From positions 30,489,541-30,553,540 of the forward strand of contig BTRK01000004.1 in NCBI GenBank assembly GCA_036245805.1: a stretch of DNA of 64,000 nt, written 5' to 3'. Below, piece by piece: positions 35,401 to 47,400 of the stretch; position 1 is the stretch's first letter, and each line of letters starts with the position of its first letter. The notes beneath the pieces were generated by a model, which saw only the letters and a list, made by a program, of their open reading frames with translations, did no database searches and was not told where the DNA came from. Position numbers and translations under genes: made by a program. Source of the stretch: Pristionchus mayeri. Its lineage: Eukaryota; Nematoda; Chromadorea; Rhabditida; Neodiplogasteridae.

Positions 35401-38400
35401 GAGTGTAATGTTGTTGTTATTAATTTTAAAAGCTTGCCCTACTTGATTTTGTTTGAGTATTCTTCAGGTATTCATTTTGAGAAACACACTCGTTATTTAG
35501 TCAGAATAGAGAAATGCACATCCAGATTCTCTCGTTTTCAGCAACGTGCGGCAACGGGATGTTCTCTGCGAGTGGACTGGTACCCTGCCAGGCCTGCCCC
35601 CGCCACACCTTCGCTGGTAAGATGATCGTTTTATTTTATTAATCAATACCAGCCAAAACAGTGTAATCAGTGCTAATGGCAGGTCCGCCAGTGCAAGGGG
35701 GAGTCAAGAGATGCGATGCCTGTCCTGGAGGAGGATACACTGCTACTGTTCGTTCTTTGTTTGCATCAATGAATCATCAATTAATTTCCACTATGTATCA
35801 AAGATCTTTTATAGTTCGAAGAAAAAGTCTTATCGAAATCGTACCGAAATCCGTTTAAAAATCAACTCAATTCTGCAGGTGGGCGCCGCTGGTCCCTCTC
35901 AGTGCAAGCAGCCCTGCGGCCCCGGATCCTACTCGGGTTCGTTCATAATTATTATATGGATTGAAAATCTTCGTGAAAACGCTACTCATCTGATCTAACG
36001 TTTTTGCTGGTACCTTTTCAACGACTATTCGAGTTGTAAATAGCAAAATTCCAGCAACTGGTCTCCAACCCTGTTCTCCCTGTCCCGTCAACACCTTCCA
36101 GGCGACCATTGGACAGCAACGGTGAGAATATCGATTGCTCTCCAGTACAGTAGACACAACAATACCGTAACCGATTCAGCTGCACATCGTGCCCTGAGGA
36201 TACTCACTCTCCTCACTCGGGGGCGAAGAGCCACGAAACGTGCGAGAAGATCGACTGCGAACATGTTCAGTGCAGGAACAAGGTTAGTAATTAGCATGAA
36301 TAATATATAATGATCAACAACTTCAACTGGAACTCATCTACCCTGACCATTCTATTGCAGTGTGAAATTTATTATTTTTAATATTTTAATAGTACCTATC
36401 TGTAGGGAGAATGCGTGGTTCGTGTGCACGCGGCGGTGTGCGAGTGCCCGCCAGGCTATACGGGAGCACTCTGCGAGAAGGTCAGAATCATCAGAACCAT
36501 TTTCCTTCCTTTTAAGCAACTTCGGCTGTTTCCTATCCGTAACCTCTCTCAGACTGAGTCTCTCTGCGACTCTCAACCATGCGTCAATGGAGGAATCTGC
36601 GAGATCGTCTCGGGCACCTTCAGATGCAGATGCCCATCAGGTGGGGAGAAACCTCATTGTCGACGAATATAACCACATTTAAATATATGTTTTGACTTGA
36701 TTATGCATTGAGCCCGTTGTTTAGAAACGACAGAATATTGAGATATTTGTGATCACTGCAGGTTTCTCTGGTCGAACATGTCAGCTGGGTCCTCACGAAT
36801 GTGCAGGAGTTCGCTGTCCGAATGGAGGAGTCTGTCATGACCTACCCGGTATCGGCACGACCAAATGCGTGTGTCGGTCAGTTCCATTTTTGAAATTCAA
36901 TTTTTAGATCACATGTGTCTTTTGATTTCATAACTAGTCCGAACCCGGAAAATGAATTGTCTATTCATTAAAAATATTTTCAGAACGGGCTTCGCTGGTC
37001 CGCACTGTCAGGAGATCACGGATGCTTGCTCGGCGGAGAGGTCAGACTAAATATCGAGATTGAAACCTACAATTAATTGTAGATCTCCGTGTCTGAATGG
37101 TGCCGAATGCATTCCCCAGGCACTGGGTCGATTCAAGTGCAAGTGTTCACCCGGATGGAGTGGACAGACTTGCGAGGAGAATATCGGTATGATTAGTCAC
37201 ATATTTCCCTTCAGAAGATCCGGTTTCGGATAGCGAAATTCAAATCTGTTTAATGTTCTGAAGGAGTTGTGCACGGACGAAATGTTTAATCTCAGGCTTC
37301 GATATCATAGAATCAAGCTTTATCGAAATAGTGTCACTATGCGATTATGAAGCGCTTCTTTGATCGGGTCCGGGGAGGTTGGTCGGGTGAGATCGATGGG
37401 AGGAAAATATCAGTGGATTATCGCCGAGTGGAATTTCTCAAATTATGGCAAACACAGCTGGGGAGAGATCGGAATGGGGAGGGAAAAGTACAAAGGGAAG
37501 ATGGAGGAATAGATAGAGCGAATCGGGGTTGTGAAGGGGCACTGAGTAATGCAGTTGGAGTCTACTATGAAGGCGAGATAAGGAGATCATCCTAAAGATA
37601 AACGATCAGGCCTTTCCTCCTCCAAACTCGGGGTTGAAGGCAGGCGGTGCCGTGGGCTCCTGCAATTTTTGTATAATTTGTTTAACATATATCTGGTAAT
37701 ATTTCCTCACCTGAGTAGCGACGGGGTGGAACTCGCTCTTCTTGAGTTCGTTGTACATCTTTTTGAGGAGAAGAAGTTCGAAGAGGAGATAGATTACGAA
37801 GACGATGAGGAGAGCGAAGAGAACACCTGAGAGGAGAGAATGACTAGAAGGGATCGACGTGAACCTATGACAGAAAACACGAAATATACGTGTGATTAGG
37901 AAGATGCTATTTGCCAGTGTAAATTCTCCGAAAGCACAGTTAGAAAAAAATGCCAAAAATAGGCTTAATGAGCGCAGTTCACTCACCGGCATACCACTTC
38001 AAATCCTTTGACATTTCCTGTCGTTCCTTCGGGGTTAGGGGATCCTCGTAGAAAAACTAAAAGGATCAAAGATCACCCACTTTCGGGTATTCTTCTGTTA
38101 GCATCGTTCCTTCATCATCAACATTTTGTCTTGAACGCGCATTCTCTCCTAGACCAATTCCCGTTATAATTTCGTTCGCTCCGTCGGTGAATGAAAGAGA
38201 AGAAATAGAAAAGTGGGAGATGAAGAGAACTGTGTAAAACATTCTCGGGGCTTTTACGAAATTAATATCAGCAATGATTTTGCCATGGGAATTTGTAGTG
38301 ATTCAGTGAAATTCTACAACTTACGTCTACGACGGAGAACATGGCATTGGTCATAGTGGCTCTCTGGCCGCTGAAGTAAATGCCCATGACGACGAGGGCG

Positions 38401-41400
38401 ATCGTAGCGCAAATCTGTCGTGGTGTATTTGAGGGCGACGTTTATCAATTTCAAAGTCTTCACACGAGGAGGTCATTTTTCGAGAGCAAAGGTGTAGTAT
38501 GGTCGGCGTTTCTCACCAGAAGTCCGGTGATGAGGACGAGTCGCGGCCAACAGTAGTGCGCGATCTTCCTGAGAAATGTTATTTATATTAATTTTAAAAT
38601 AATATTTAAATATCATTAAATAAACAAACTTCTTGGGAGCCATGCAGATGAAGATGGTTCCGATGAGTTGGCAGACGAGGAAAGCAGTGCAGAAAAGAAG
38701 AGCAACGATGTGATACGGGTCACTGCAAAAAAAACTGTATTGTGAATTTGCCATTTTCGAAACACTCTCTGCTCGTGTATGTTGTTGCGTTGACATTCAT
38801 AAGCGGGTGCGGGTCGGGGAGAAGAACAGAAGTGGGACAGGGTGCGGGTGAATAGTCAGTTAGTTCTCTCGATCTAGCATTAGGTCACTTGTCTTACTCA
38901 TGATGAACGTCTCGTACCTGCTGTGTCTGAACAGAACGGATTCATTTTAGGACAATTTTAGATTATCACGCGTCTTCTGAGAGATTGCATGAACCGGAGG
39001 AACTAGCTGCAAAAGTTTGAGCAATATCGAAAAGAAAATTATGGTAGAGTCCAGTGGAGACGGGAAAACTTTTACACTAGCGATTTCTCCTGGAACCGGC
39101 TTTTAGGCATTTTCCGGACTTGGTCCCAGCTCTGACGTAACATGGTTCATTTTTGAGCTACTGTGGACAGCTTGTGCTCAAAATGCGCGGAAAATTATTT
39201 TAAGAAACTTTCATGTTCACACCAAAGCCGGGTGAGTGCAAAATCACGTTGAAAATATCGAAAAACCGGGTCGAGATTCATATAAAAATTCATATCTCGC
39301 TTGGAACCCCACCTTTTAGTAGATTTTGATTGCAGTTTCATAATCTACGTACCCATATAAGTCAAGGAAAAATGCGAGTGAGAGTCCGTAGGGGTGAGAA
39401 TATGTTGCGCTAATGCAAAATGTGTGCTCAATTCGTGATTTTCAATTTCTTATGATTAAGCCATAATCACTCAGGTATATCTTTTCTTTCATAATTTGAT
39501 TGTTCCTGACCTAGATATGCTGTATTCCGTTGAAAAAATCAAAGATTTTCACATTTCTTGAAAATCATATTTTTCACCTCGAAATTTTTCAAATTTGCAG
39601 GTTTCAAACTCAACATTTCGAGGATCTTACCCGTCTTCACTATACGGATCTTATAGCATGCTAATCCATGAGTAATATTTGTTGGTATGGACCTGCTCGA
39701 CGATTTTTAAAGTCTAATTTTTGACACTCGAATACGCCCGATCGAGCGTGTCGGAAATATTTAAAATTCGATAGTGAGGTTAATCTTGCGAATTATGGTT
39801 GTTTATCAGTTGTAAAAATGTTTTCTTGAACAATGCAGTCAATTAAATATGCGAAATTCGCCATTGCATTTGTTTCTTAATTTGCAAATTATTCGAGAAT
39901 GGGAAAATAACATTTCCGAAAAAAACGTGAAAATTGTTGCGTTTCGAAAGTAATTTATGCCGGAGGATACGAAAACATTTTTACGACTAATAAAAAACCA
40001 TAATTCGCAAAATTAACCTCACTATCGAATTTTAAATATTTCCGACATGCTCGATCGGGCGTTTTCGAGTGTCAAAAATTAGATTTTAAAAATCGTCGAG
40101 CAGGTCCATACCAACAAATATTACTCATGGCTTAGCATGCTATAATATCCGTATAGTGAAGACGGGTAAGATCCTCGAAATGTTGAGTTTGAAACCTGCA
40201 AATTTGAGAAATATCGAGGTGAAAAATATGATTTTCAAGAAATGTGGAAATCTTTGATTTTTTCAACGGAATACAGCCTATCTTTGTTAGAAACAATCAA
40301 ATTATGAAATAAAAGATATATCTGAGCGATTATGGCTTAAGCATAAGAAACTGAAAATCACGAATTAGCGAACTGAGCACACATTTTGCATTAGCGCAAC
40401 ATATTCTCACCCCTACGGACTCTCACTCGCATTTTTCCTTGACTAATATGGGTACGTACATTATGAAACTGCAATCAAAATCTACTAAAAGGTGGGGTTC
40501 CAAGCGAGATATGAATTTTTATATGATTCTCGACCCGGTTTTTCGATATTTTCAACGTGATTTCGCACTCACCCGGCTTTGGTGTGAACATGAAAGTTTC
40601 TTAAAATAATTTTCCGCGCATTTTGAGCACAAGCTGGCCACTGTAGCTCAAAAATGAACCATGTTACGTCAGAGCCGGGACCAAGTCCGGAAAATGCCTA
40701 AAAGCCAGTTCCAGGAGAAATCGCTAGTATAAAAGTTTTCCCGTCTCCACGGGACTCTACCACAATTTTCTTTTCGATACAAACTTTTGCAGCTAGTTCC
40801 TCAGGTGGGTCCTTTCCATGCATTCTCTCAGAAGACGCGTGTTATTTATTTATCACATCTGGTCTTGGAAAGAGCTTTAGACATCCAACCCAGATTTCAT
40901 CTTAGAAATCCTTAAACGTAGGTAGTACTGTTGTCTCCCCATTCCCTCTATTCCTTCCCGCAACTATGGCGTTCCCTTTAATCGGCCCATCGTGTTTGCA
41001 CAGTTGTTCATGTTTTGAGTTACTCTCCGTCACTTTGCCTCTCTCCCTCAACCACGGAAATTCGACCCTCTCTCCACTCTGACCTTGCGTGAATTTGCGC
41101 ACTTACCGAACGAATCTCGACAGATTTACAGGCAATACTGTGAATCGAAATCTCGCTGTGGTTGTCCATCTGTTATTCATAGCAGCTCATATCTCCCTCT
41201 ACCCTCCCTCTAACTGACTCTATTTATCCTTGGGCTCAGATTAGATTCAATTACGGCAGAACAGAGGGGGATAGAATAGTCTCTCTCGTGATTTCAAGAA
41301 ATCTTCGAATGCGAAATGGCGCCCCCGGGGGGAAAGCCACTCAATAATTCATAGCCGGCTTTTAGAGGATGCGGAGACGACTTGACGGAATCGGGTTCCC

Positions 41401-44400
41401 TTCCTGCGGTGCTTCCGCTCTTCCGCATTCCCCCTCTCGCAGCCCATTTTCCTAATGGAGACCAATCCTCACTTGCCATCTTTCCCGCTTCCCTTGATCT
41501 CTCTCTCGAACCACTTTGCTCTCTCTCTCTGCCCCTCTCTTCCCTTCTCGATGACTTTTGAGTGACTACATGTAGGAGCGAGCGAGAAATCCTTCTGCGT
41601 CTCTCTCTCTCTCTCTCTCACGGGGAAGAACTCTTCTCACTCGTTCACAGCAGTAAGAAGTGCCGACTATTGCTCTCGCTTTCCCTCCGAGTGAAAACAA
41701 CGAAAAGAGAGACAACCAAGAGGAGGAGGAAGTGTCCCCAGAGAGGGAATGAAGGCAGTGGGTACCCCAGAAATGAGCTATTGCTGTGGTGGAAAGAGGC
41801 ACGCGCTCAATTATAACGAGAGAGAGACTGTAGCTTATGGGGAAAGACTCACGTGCTTCCCTTCATCATCGCAGTCAGGACATTGTAGAAGAAGACGAAG
41901 ACTATCAGCGTGTCGAAGCATGACAGAATCTGCAAAACAAGGAAATTGCCAGAGCCGAAACCGGAACCGGAAAATGACTAATTGGAATGGGCGCTCACCG
42001 TGGCGCACTTGTGCACTGGCCAGCAGCAGCAGAGGAACATCCGGTAGCAGCCGACGGCGCACACGGCGCAGATCGCAGTGTCACGGACGGTCGAGACGCG
42101 CACTCCGCCGATTCGGCGTTCTAGACAAAATATTTACACGTATATTACGCGGTTTGTCGTTGCGGCGACCTGCACTAGTTCTAAATCGATGAAAATCAAA
42201 AAGAAAGTGGCAAAAATGCAACAGCCGCGGAATGGGGAGATGCCAGCTGACCCGTAGGAATGGGACTAGAGGGAGTAGCCTCCCTCACTCCTCTCCCCCA
42301 TGGGCTCTCAGTCTGTTTGGAGTGGAGTGTGCTAGGCGGGCTTACTCCCTATTGGACATGTGTCCACAACAACGGCCTCGTTGCGCTAATGCATGCATTG
42401 TACTTGACTAGGGTTGAAGCCGCGGATAATTGTAATATTCCGGACGCGAAAATCTAATATTTAAATGGTGGAACCTTGATCTCCGTTGGGCGCCGTGGTT
42501 GTCGTGGTGAGCTCGTCGAGCAGCCCAAGTATCGCCACGAAGGGAGGCAGCGAGGAGGAGGAGGAGGCGAAGGGGGCGTGGCCAGAGGGGGCGGAGCCCA
42601 GCGGCGCCGAGAACCGTGCGGTGGAACCGTGCGTCGGGCACGAGGCGCATGTGCAGGGCGCGGGCGGCGTTGCTGGCACGTCGGAGGCGCGAAGTTGACG
42701 CGAGGGACGCGCGGGGGCGATCGGGTTGCCCAGGGCGTCGGTGGAGGGAAGCATGGAGAGAACCCGAGGAGAGGAGGAGGGAGACCCGAGGAGGCGAATT
42801 ACTGAAATGATGAGGAGATTCGAAGGACGGCGGTGATGATGAGGGAGAGAATGTGCGAAGAGAGGAGAGAGGGACAATCTGATTGGGAATTCTGCATGAG
42901 AAGAGAAGAACAAAGACTGATGAGACAGCTTCGAATTAGGGAGAAGAGAGTGGAAATGAGAGGGGGACACGATATAGAGATGCCCGAGAGCAGAGTTATC
43001 TTAGGATGCGAAGGGAGATCGGTCTGAATTGCTAAACACTTCGACTTGTTGGAATGAATGAGTGACTCTCCCACTTTTGCGTGATATCTCGCTCCAAGAG
43101 GCAGAGAGGGTGAGAAGAACGAGGGAAAGCGAGAGGGGGAGACTCATTAATCGTCGAGGCTACAATCTCTTTCTCGCTTATTTTCGCCGTGAGTTCTCCT
43201 TCCTCTCTCTAGGGAGACCGGGCGTGTGTTTGACAAGGCGCGATAATGAGATCGAGGCAGGATAGGGGCCAGAACTGCAGCTGGAATTTGTGAAGAAGTG
43301 AATGTTGGAAGGAAGGAACAACTTTTATAGGAATGTTGGTCAAGGAGGGGCGAAAGAACGAGCGCGGTAGATCTCAGTAAAAGATGGAGTGAAATGGTAA
43401 TCGGACAGGCAATAACGACCACAGTGAGTCATCCCGGAGGGGAGACAGAGGGTAGGTCAGAGAAGGAGGAAAATAAGAGAGTCTGAGGGGGGAGGAACGA
43501 AATAACAAAGTGCGACGAGCCCCAGCCCTCTTCTTCCTCGTCCCGTCACCAGACCATTCCCCTCTCCTTTCATCTTCTCGCTGTTTTCGCTGTGCAAGTA
43601 CACTGCAGCGAGAGGCGATTTTTCGAAATTGTGCAGGGCCGAGCGAGAATTTCACCCCTCATCGAGCGAGCGATTTCACGCGTCCATGCATCGTTCTCTT
43701 AGTTCCCATGGTCTCTCGTCCATGGAGAGGAAGGGGACAAAGTCGCCCCAGGTCCCCGGGGAGAATTCAGTTCCCTTGGAAGGACGAAGCCTTGCTCGGA
43801 AGGTATTAAACACGCGATTGATGGGAGATTCCGGGGGAAGTGACAGAAACAGACGCAGAGTTGGCAGTGAGAATGGCTATTCCAAGTGGAGCGGACAGTG
43901 TTCCCCCTTGTTTTCGGGCTTTTACGGACAAGAAGAGGTAGTAAATCATAGAAAACGGCAAAGCGGAACAGAGAGAAGTAGAATGATCGAGTAATATTCG
44001 CCCGAATCTCTCTCCTAATCGCCACTTGAAAGTGTGTATGAGCACCGGATGAATTCCCATCTCAAGTGGCCTTCTCGTCTGGGATGATCACAGAGACTTG
44101 TTTTGATAGGGGATTAGACCAGAGTACTGAAAGGGAGGAAAAGTGCGAGAGCTTCTGCATCTAGAGGATAAGAAAAAAAGCTTAGCTGAGATATTGGGCC
44201 ACTGCAAATGAAGTCAGAGAAATGTCTAGACGCCTAAAATTATATAATCTGAAATTGAAAAAAAACCAAATTTTATTGAAAAAATGCAGACGACTGTGCC
44301 TCTACTCCATGTGCGATCGGAGCGAAGTGCATCGATCTCGTGAACGACTTCAAATGCGAATGCCCCAGTGGATTCAGTGGAAAGAGATGCACCGTCAAGG

Positions 44401-47400
44401 GTGAGAGTTTTGAAGAATTGAATTGATAGGGATGCTGAAAATATGAAGGCAATGTTCTGTTGATTTTTATGCAGAATTGAAAAACGACTGGGGTTTTGGA
44501 TTTTACAATTGTATGACATAGGCTGGTATCACCTAGAAAATATACATTAGACATGAGTTCCGGAAAAAAAAGAAAAAAAGCAACATCCGATAAAATTCCA
44601 GATGAATTATGCACAGCTGACGCCTGTCTGCACGGCATGTGCATTGATCGACTCACTTCAAAGGTATTTTGATGTTTTTATCCAGCAAAAATATAACAAC
44701 AACACCGTCAGGAGTGCATGTGTGAGCCAGGCTGGACTGGTCCTGCTTGCGACGTAAACATCGACGAGTGCGAGGGAGACCCGTGCGAGAATGGAGGAAC
44801 ATGCAGGGATCAGGTGCCTATTTTGTTTACTTTTAGTTTCTGTTGAAATTTCGGAATGTAATATTTTAGGATTCAAAAGGTCTCTTTATGTGTTCACAAA
44901 CCATTTGATTGTAACTTGTTTAACAAGCTGCCCTGGTAGGATCTTTTTAACACGCGTCTTCTGAGAGATTGCATGAACCGGAGGAACTAGCTGCAAAAGT
45001 TTGAGCAATATCGAAAAGAAAATTATGGTAGAGTCCAGTGGAGACGGGAAAACTTTTACACTAGCGATTTCTCCTGGAACCGGCTTTTAGGCATTTTCCG
45101 GACTTGGTCCCAGCTCTGACGTAACATGGTTCATTTTTGAGCTACTGTGGACAGCTTGTGCTCAAAATGCGCGGAAAATTATTTTAAGAAACTTTCATGT
45201 TCACACCAAAGCCGGGTGAGTGCAAAATCACGTTGAAAATATCGAAAAACCGGGTCGAGATTCATATAAAAATTCATATCTCGCTTGGAACCCCACCTTT
45301 TAGTAGATTTTGATTGCAGTTTCATAATCTACGTACCCATATAAGTCAAGGAAAAATGCGAGTGAGAGTCCGTAGGGGTGAGAATATGTTGCGCTAATGC
45401 AAAATGTGTGCTCAATTCGTGATTTTCAATTTCTTATGATTAAGCCATAATCACTCAGGTATATCTTTTCTTTCATAATTTGATTGTTCCTGACCTAGAT
45501 ATGCTGTATTCCGTTGAAAAAATCAAAGATTTTCACATTTCTTGAAAATCATATTTTTCACCTCGAAATTTTTCAAATTTGCAGGTTTCAAACTCAACAT
45601 TTCGAGGATCTTACCCGTCTTCACTATACGGATCTTATAGCATGCTAATCCATGAGTAATATTTGTTGGTATGGACCTGCTCGACGATTTTTAAAGTCTA
45701 ATTTTTGACACTCGAATACGCCCGATCGAGCGTGTCGGAAATATTTAAAATTCGATAGTGAGGTTAATCTTGCGAATTATGGTTGTTTATCAGTTGTAAA
45801 AATGTTTTCTTGAACAATGCAGTCAATTAAATATGCGAAATTCGCCATTGCATTTGTTTCTTAATTTGCAAATTATTCGAGAATGGGAAAATAACATTTC
45901 CGAAAAAAACGTGAAAATTGTTGCGTTTCGAAAGTAATTTAGGAGGATACGAAAACATTTTTACGACTAATAAAAAACCATAATTCGCAAAATTAACCTC
46001 ACTATCGAATTTTAAATATTTCCGACATGCTCGATCGGGCGTTTTCGAGTGTCAAAAATTAGATTTTAAAAATCGTCGAGCAGGTCCATACCAACAAATA
46101 TTACTCATGGCTTAGCATGCTATAATATCCGTATAGTGAAGACGGGTAAGATCCTCGAAATGTTGAGTTTGAAACCTGCAAATTTGAGAAATATCGAGGT
46201 GAAAAATATGATTTTCAAGAAATGTGGAAATCTTTGATTTTTTCAACGGAATACAGCATATCTTTGTTAGAAACAATCAAATTATGAAATAAAAGATATA
46301 TCTGAGCGATTATGGCTTAAGCATAAGAAACTGAAAATCACGAATTAGCGAACTGAGCACACATTTTGCATTAGCGCAACATATTCTCACCCCTACGGAC
46401 TCTCACTCGCATTTTTCCTTGACTAATATGGGTACGTACATTATGAAACTGCAATCAAAATCTACTAAAAGGTGGGGTTCCAAGCGAGATATGAATTTTT
46501 ATATGATTCTCGACCCGGTTTTTCGATATTTTCAACGTGATTTCGCACTCACCCGGCTTTGGTGTGAACATAAAAGTTTCTTAAAATAATTTTCCGCGCA
46601 TTTTGAGCACAAGCTGGCCACTGTAGCTCAAAAATGAATCATGTTACGTCAGAGCCGGGACCAAGTCCGGAAAATGCCTAAAAGCCGGTTCCAGGAGAAA
46701 TCGCTAGTATAAAAGTTTTCCCGTCTCCACGGGACTCTACCACAATTTTCTTTTCGATATTGCTCAAACTTTTGCAGCTAGTTCCTCAGGTGGGTCCTTT
46801 CCATGCATTCTCTCAGAAGATGCGTGTTAATGGAAAATGATCATCTGCAGGTAAACTCCTTCTCCTGCTCATGCCCTTCTGGCTTCGACGGCTCTCGTTG
46901 TCAGCATCTAGTTGATCACTGCACAACTCAACCATGCAATAACAATGGTAAGTAGCATTCTGAAGTTCTTCGTAGAAAACACCTTCACATTCCAGTGTGA
47001 CTAGTTCGATTAATTTTTTGAACTTTGTCATTTTACCGTTATTCTCTTCAGGGACATGCACCAATCGGGGCGCTTCCTTCTCCTGTGAGTGCCCACTCGG
47101 ATTCGAGGGAGACACTTGTGATGAAGACGTAGATGACTGCAAGAACGCCCAGTGTGTCGAGCAGGTCAGTGATCGTTGATCTCTGATTGTCCCTCGCTTT
47201 AATGGTTAAAGAGATTTAATGATGGCGAAATGCACTTGTTGTGATCCTTCGAAGTGCAATTATTTGCCTGAAGCCTTTTCTAATACCACTAGTAGAACCA
47301 GAGGACGGTCCTTCATCCTGATCTCCTTCAGGGAACTCTCCGATGCGTGGATGGCATCGACACGTACGAGTGCATGTGCAAGGAGGGATGGGAAGGAAAG

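Larger units (their letters stand above)
32254..36282 (+). other. Exons 55-66: unknown domain X1, then GCC2/GCC3 repeats
   Basis: Exons 32254-32333, 32396-32473, 34391-34544, 34641-34725, 34848-34935 encode about 162 residues of unassigned sequence (residues 1702-1863). Exons 35044-35126, 35224-35296, 35542-35616, 35683-35747, 35879-35936, 36055-36121, 36180-36282 encode ephrin-receptor-type cysteine repeats: [54 protein letters not shown]1 has few cysteines and precedes GCC2/3, as X2 does later in the protein. The intron between 32473 and 34391 carries a hAT-type element. Confidence 0.75.

Noticed and set aside
37347..37595. 82-codon plus frame beyond exon 71
   Set aside because: Lies in the large intron, without acceptor, donor or domain.
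41294..41816. Overlapping frames on both strands in the nested gene's intron
   Set aside because: Caused by a CT/GA simple tract; no splice partners in phase.
42461..42970. Longer N-terminus for the nested gene (169-codon frame)
   Set aside because: The apparent start at 42970 is GTG, not ATG, and a good acceptor at 42802 precedes the real ATG at 42754.
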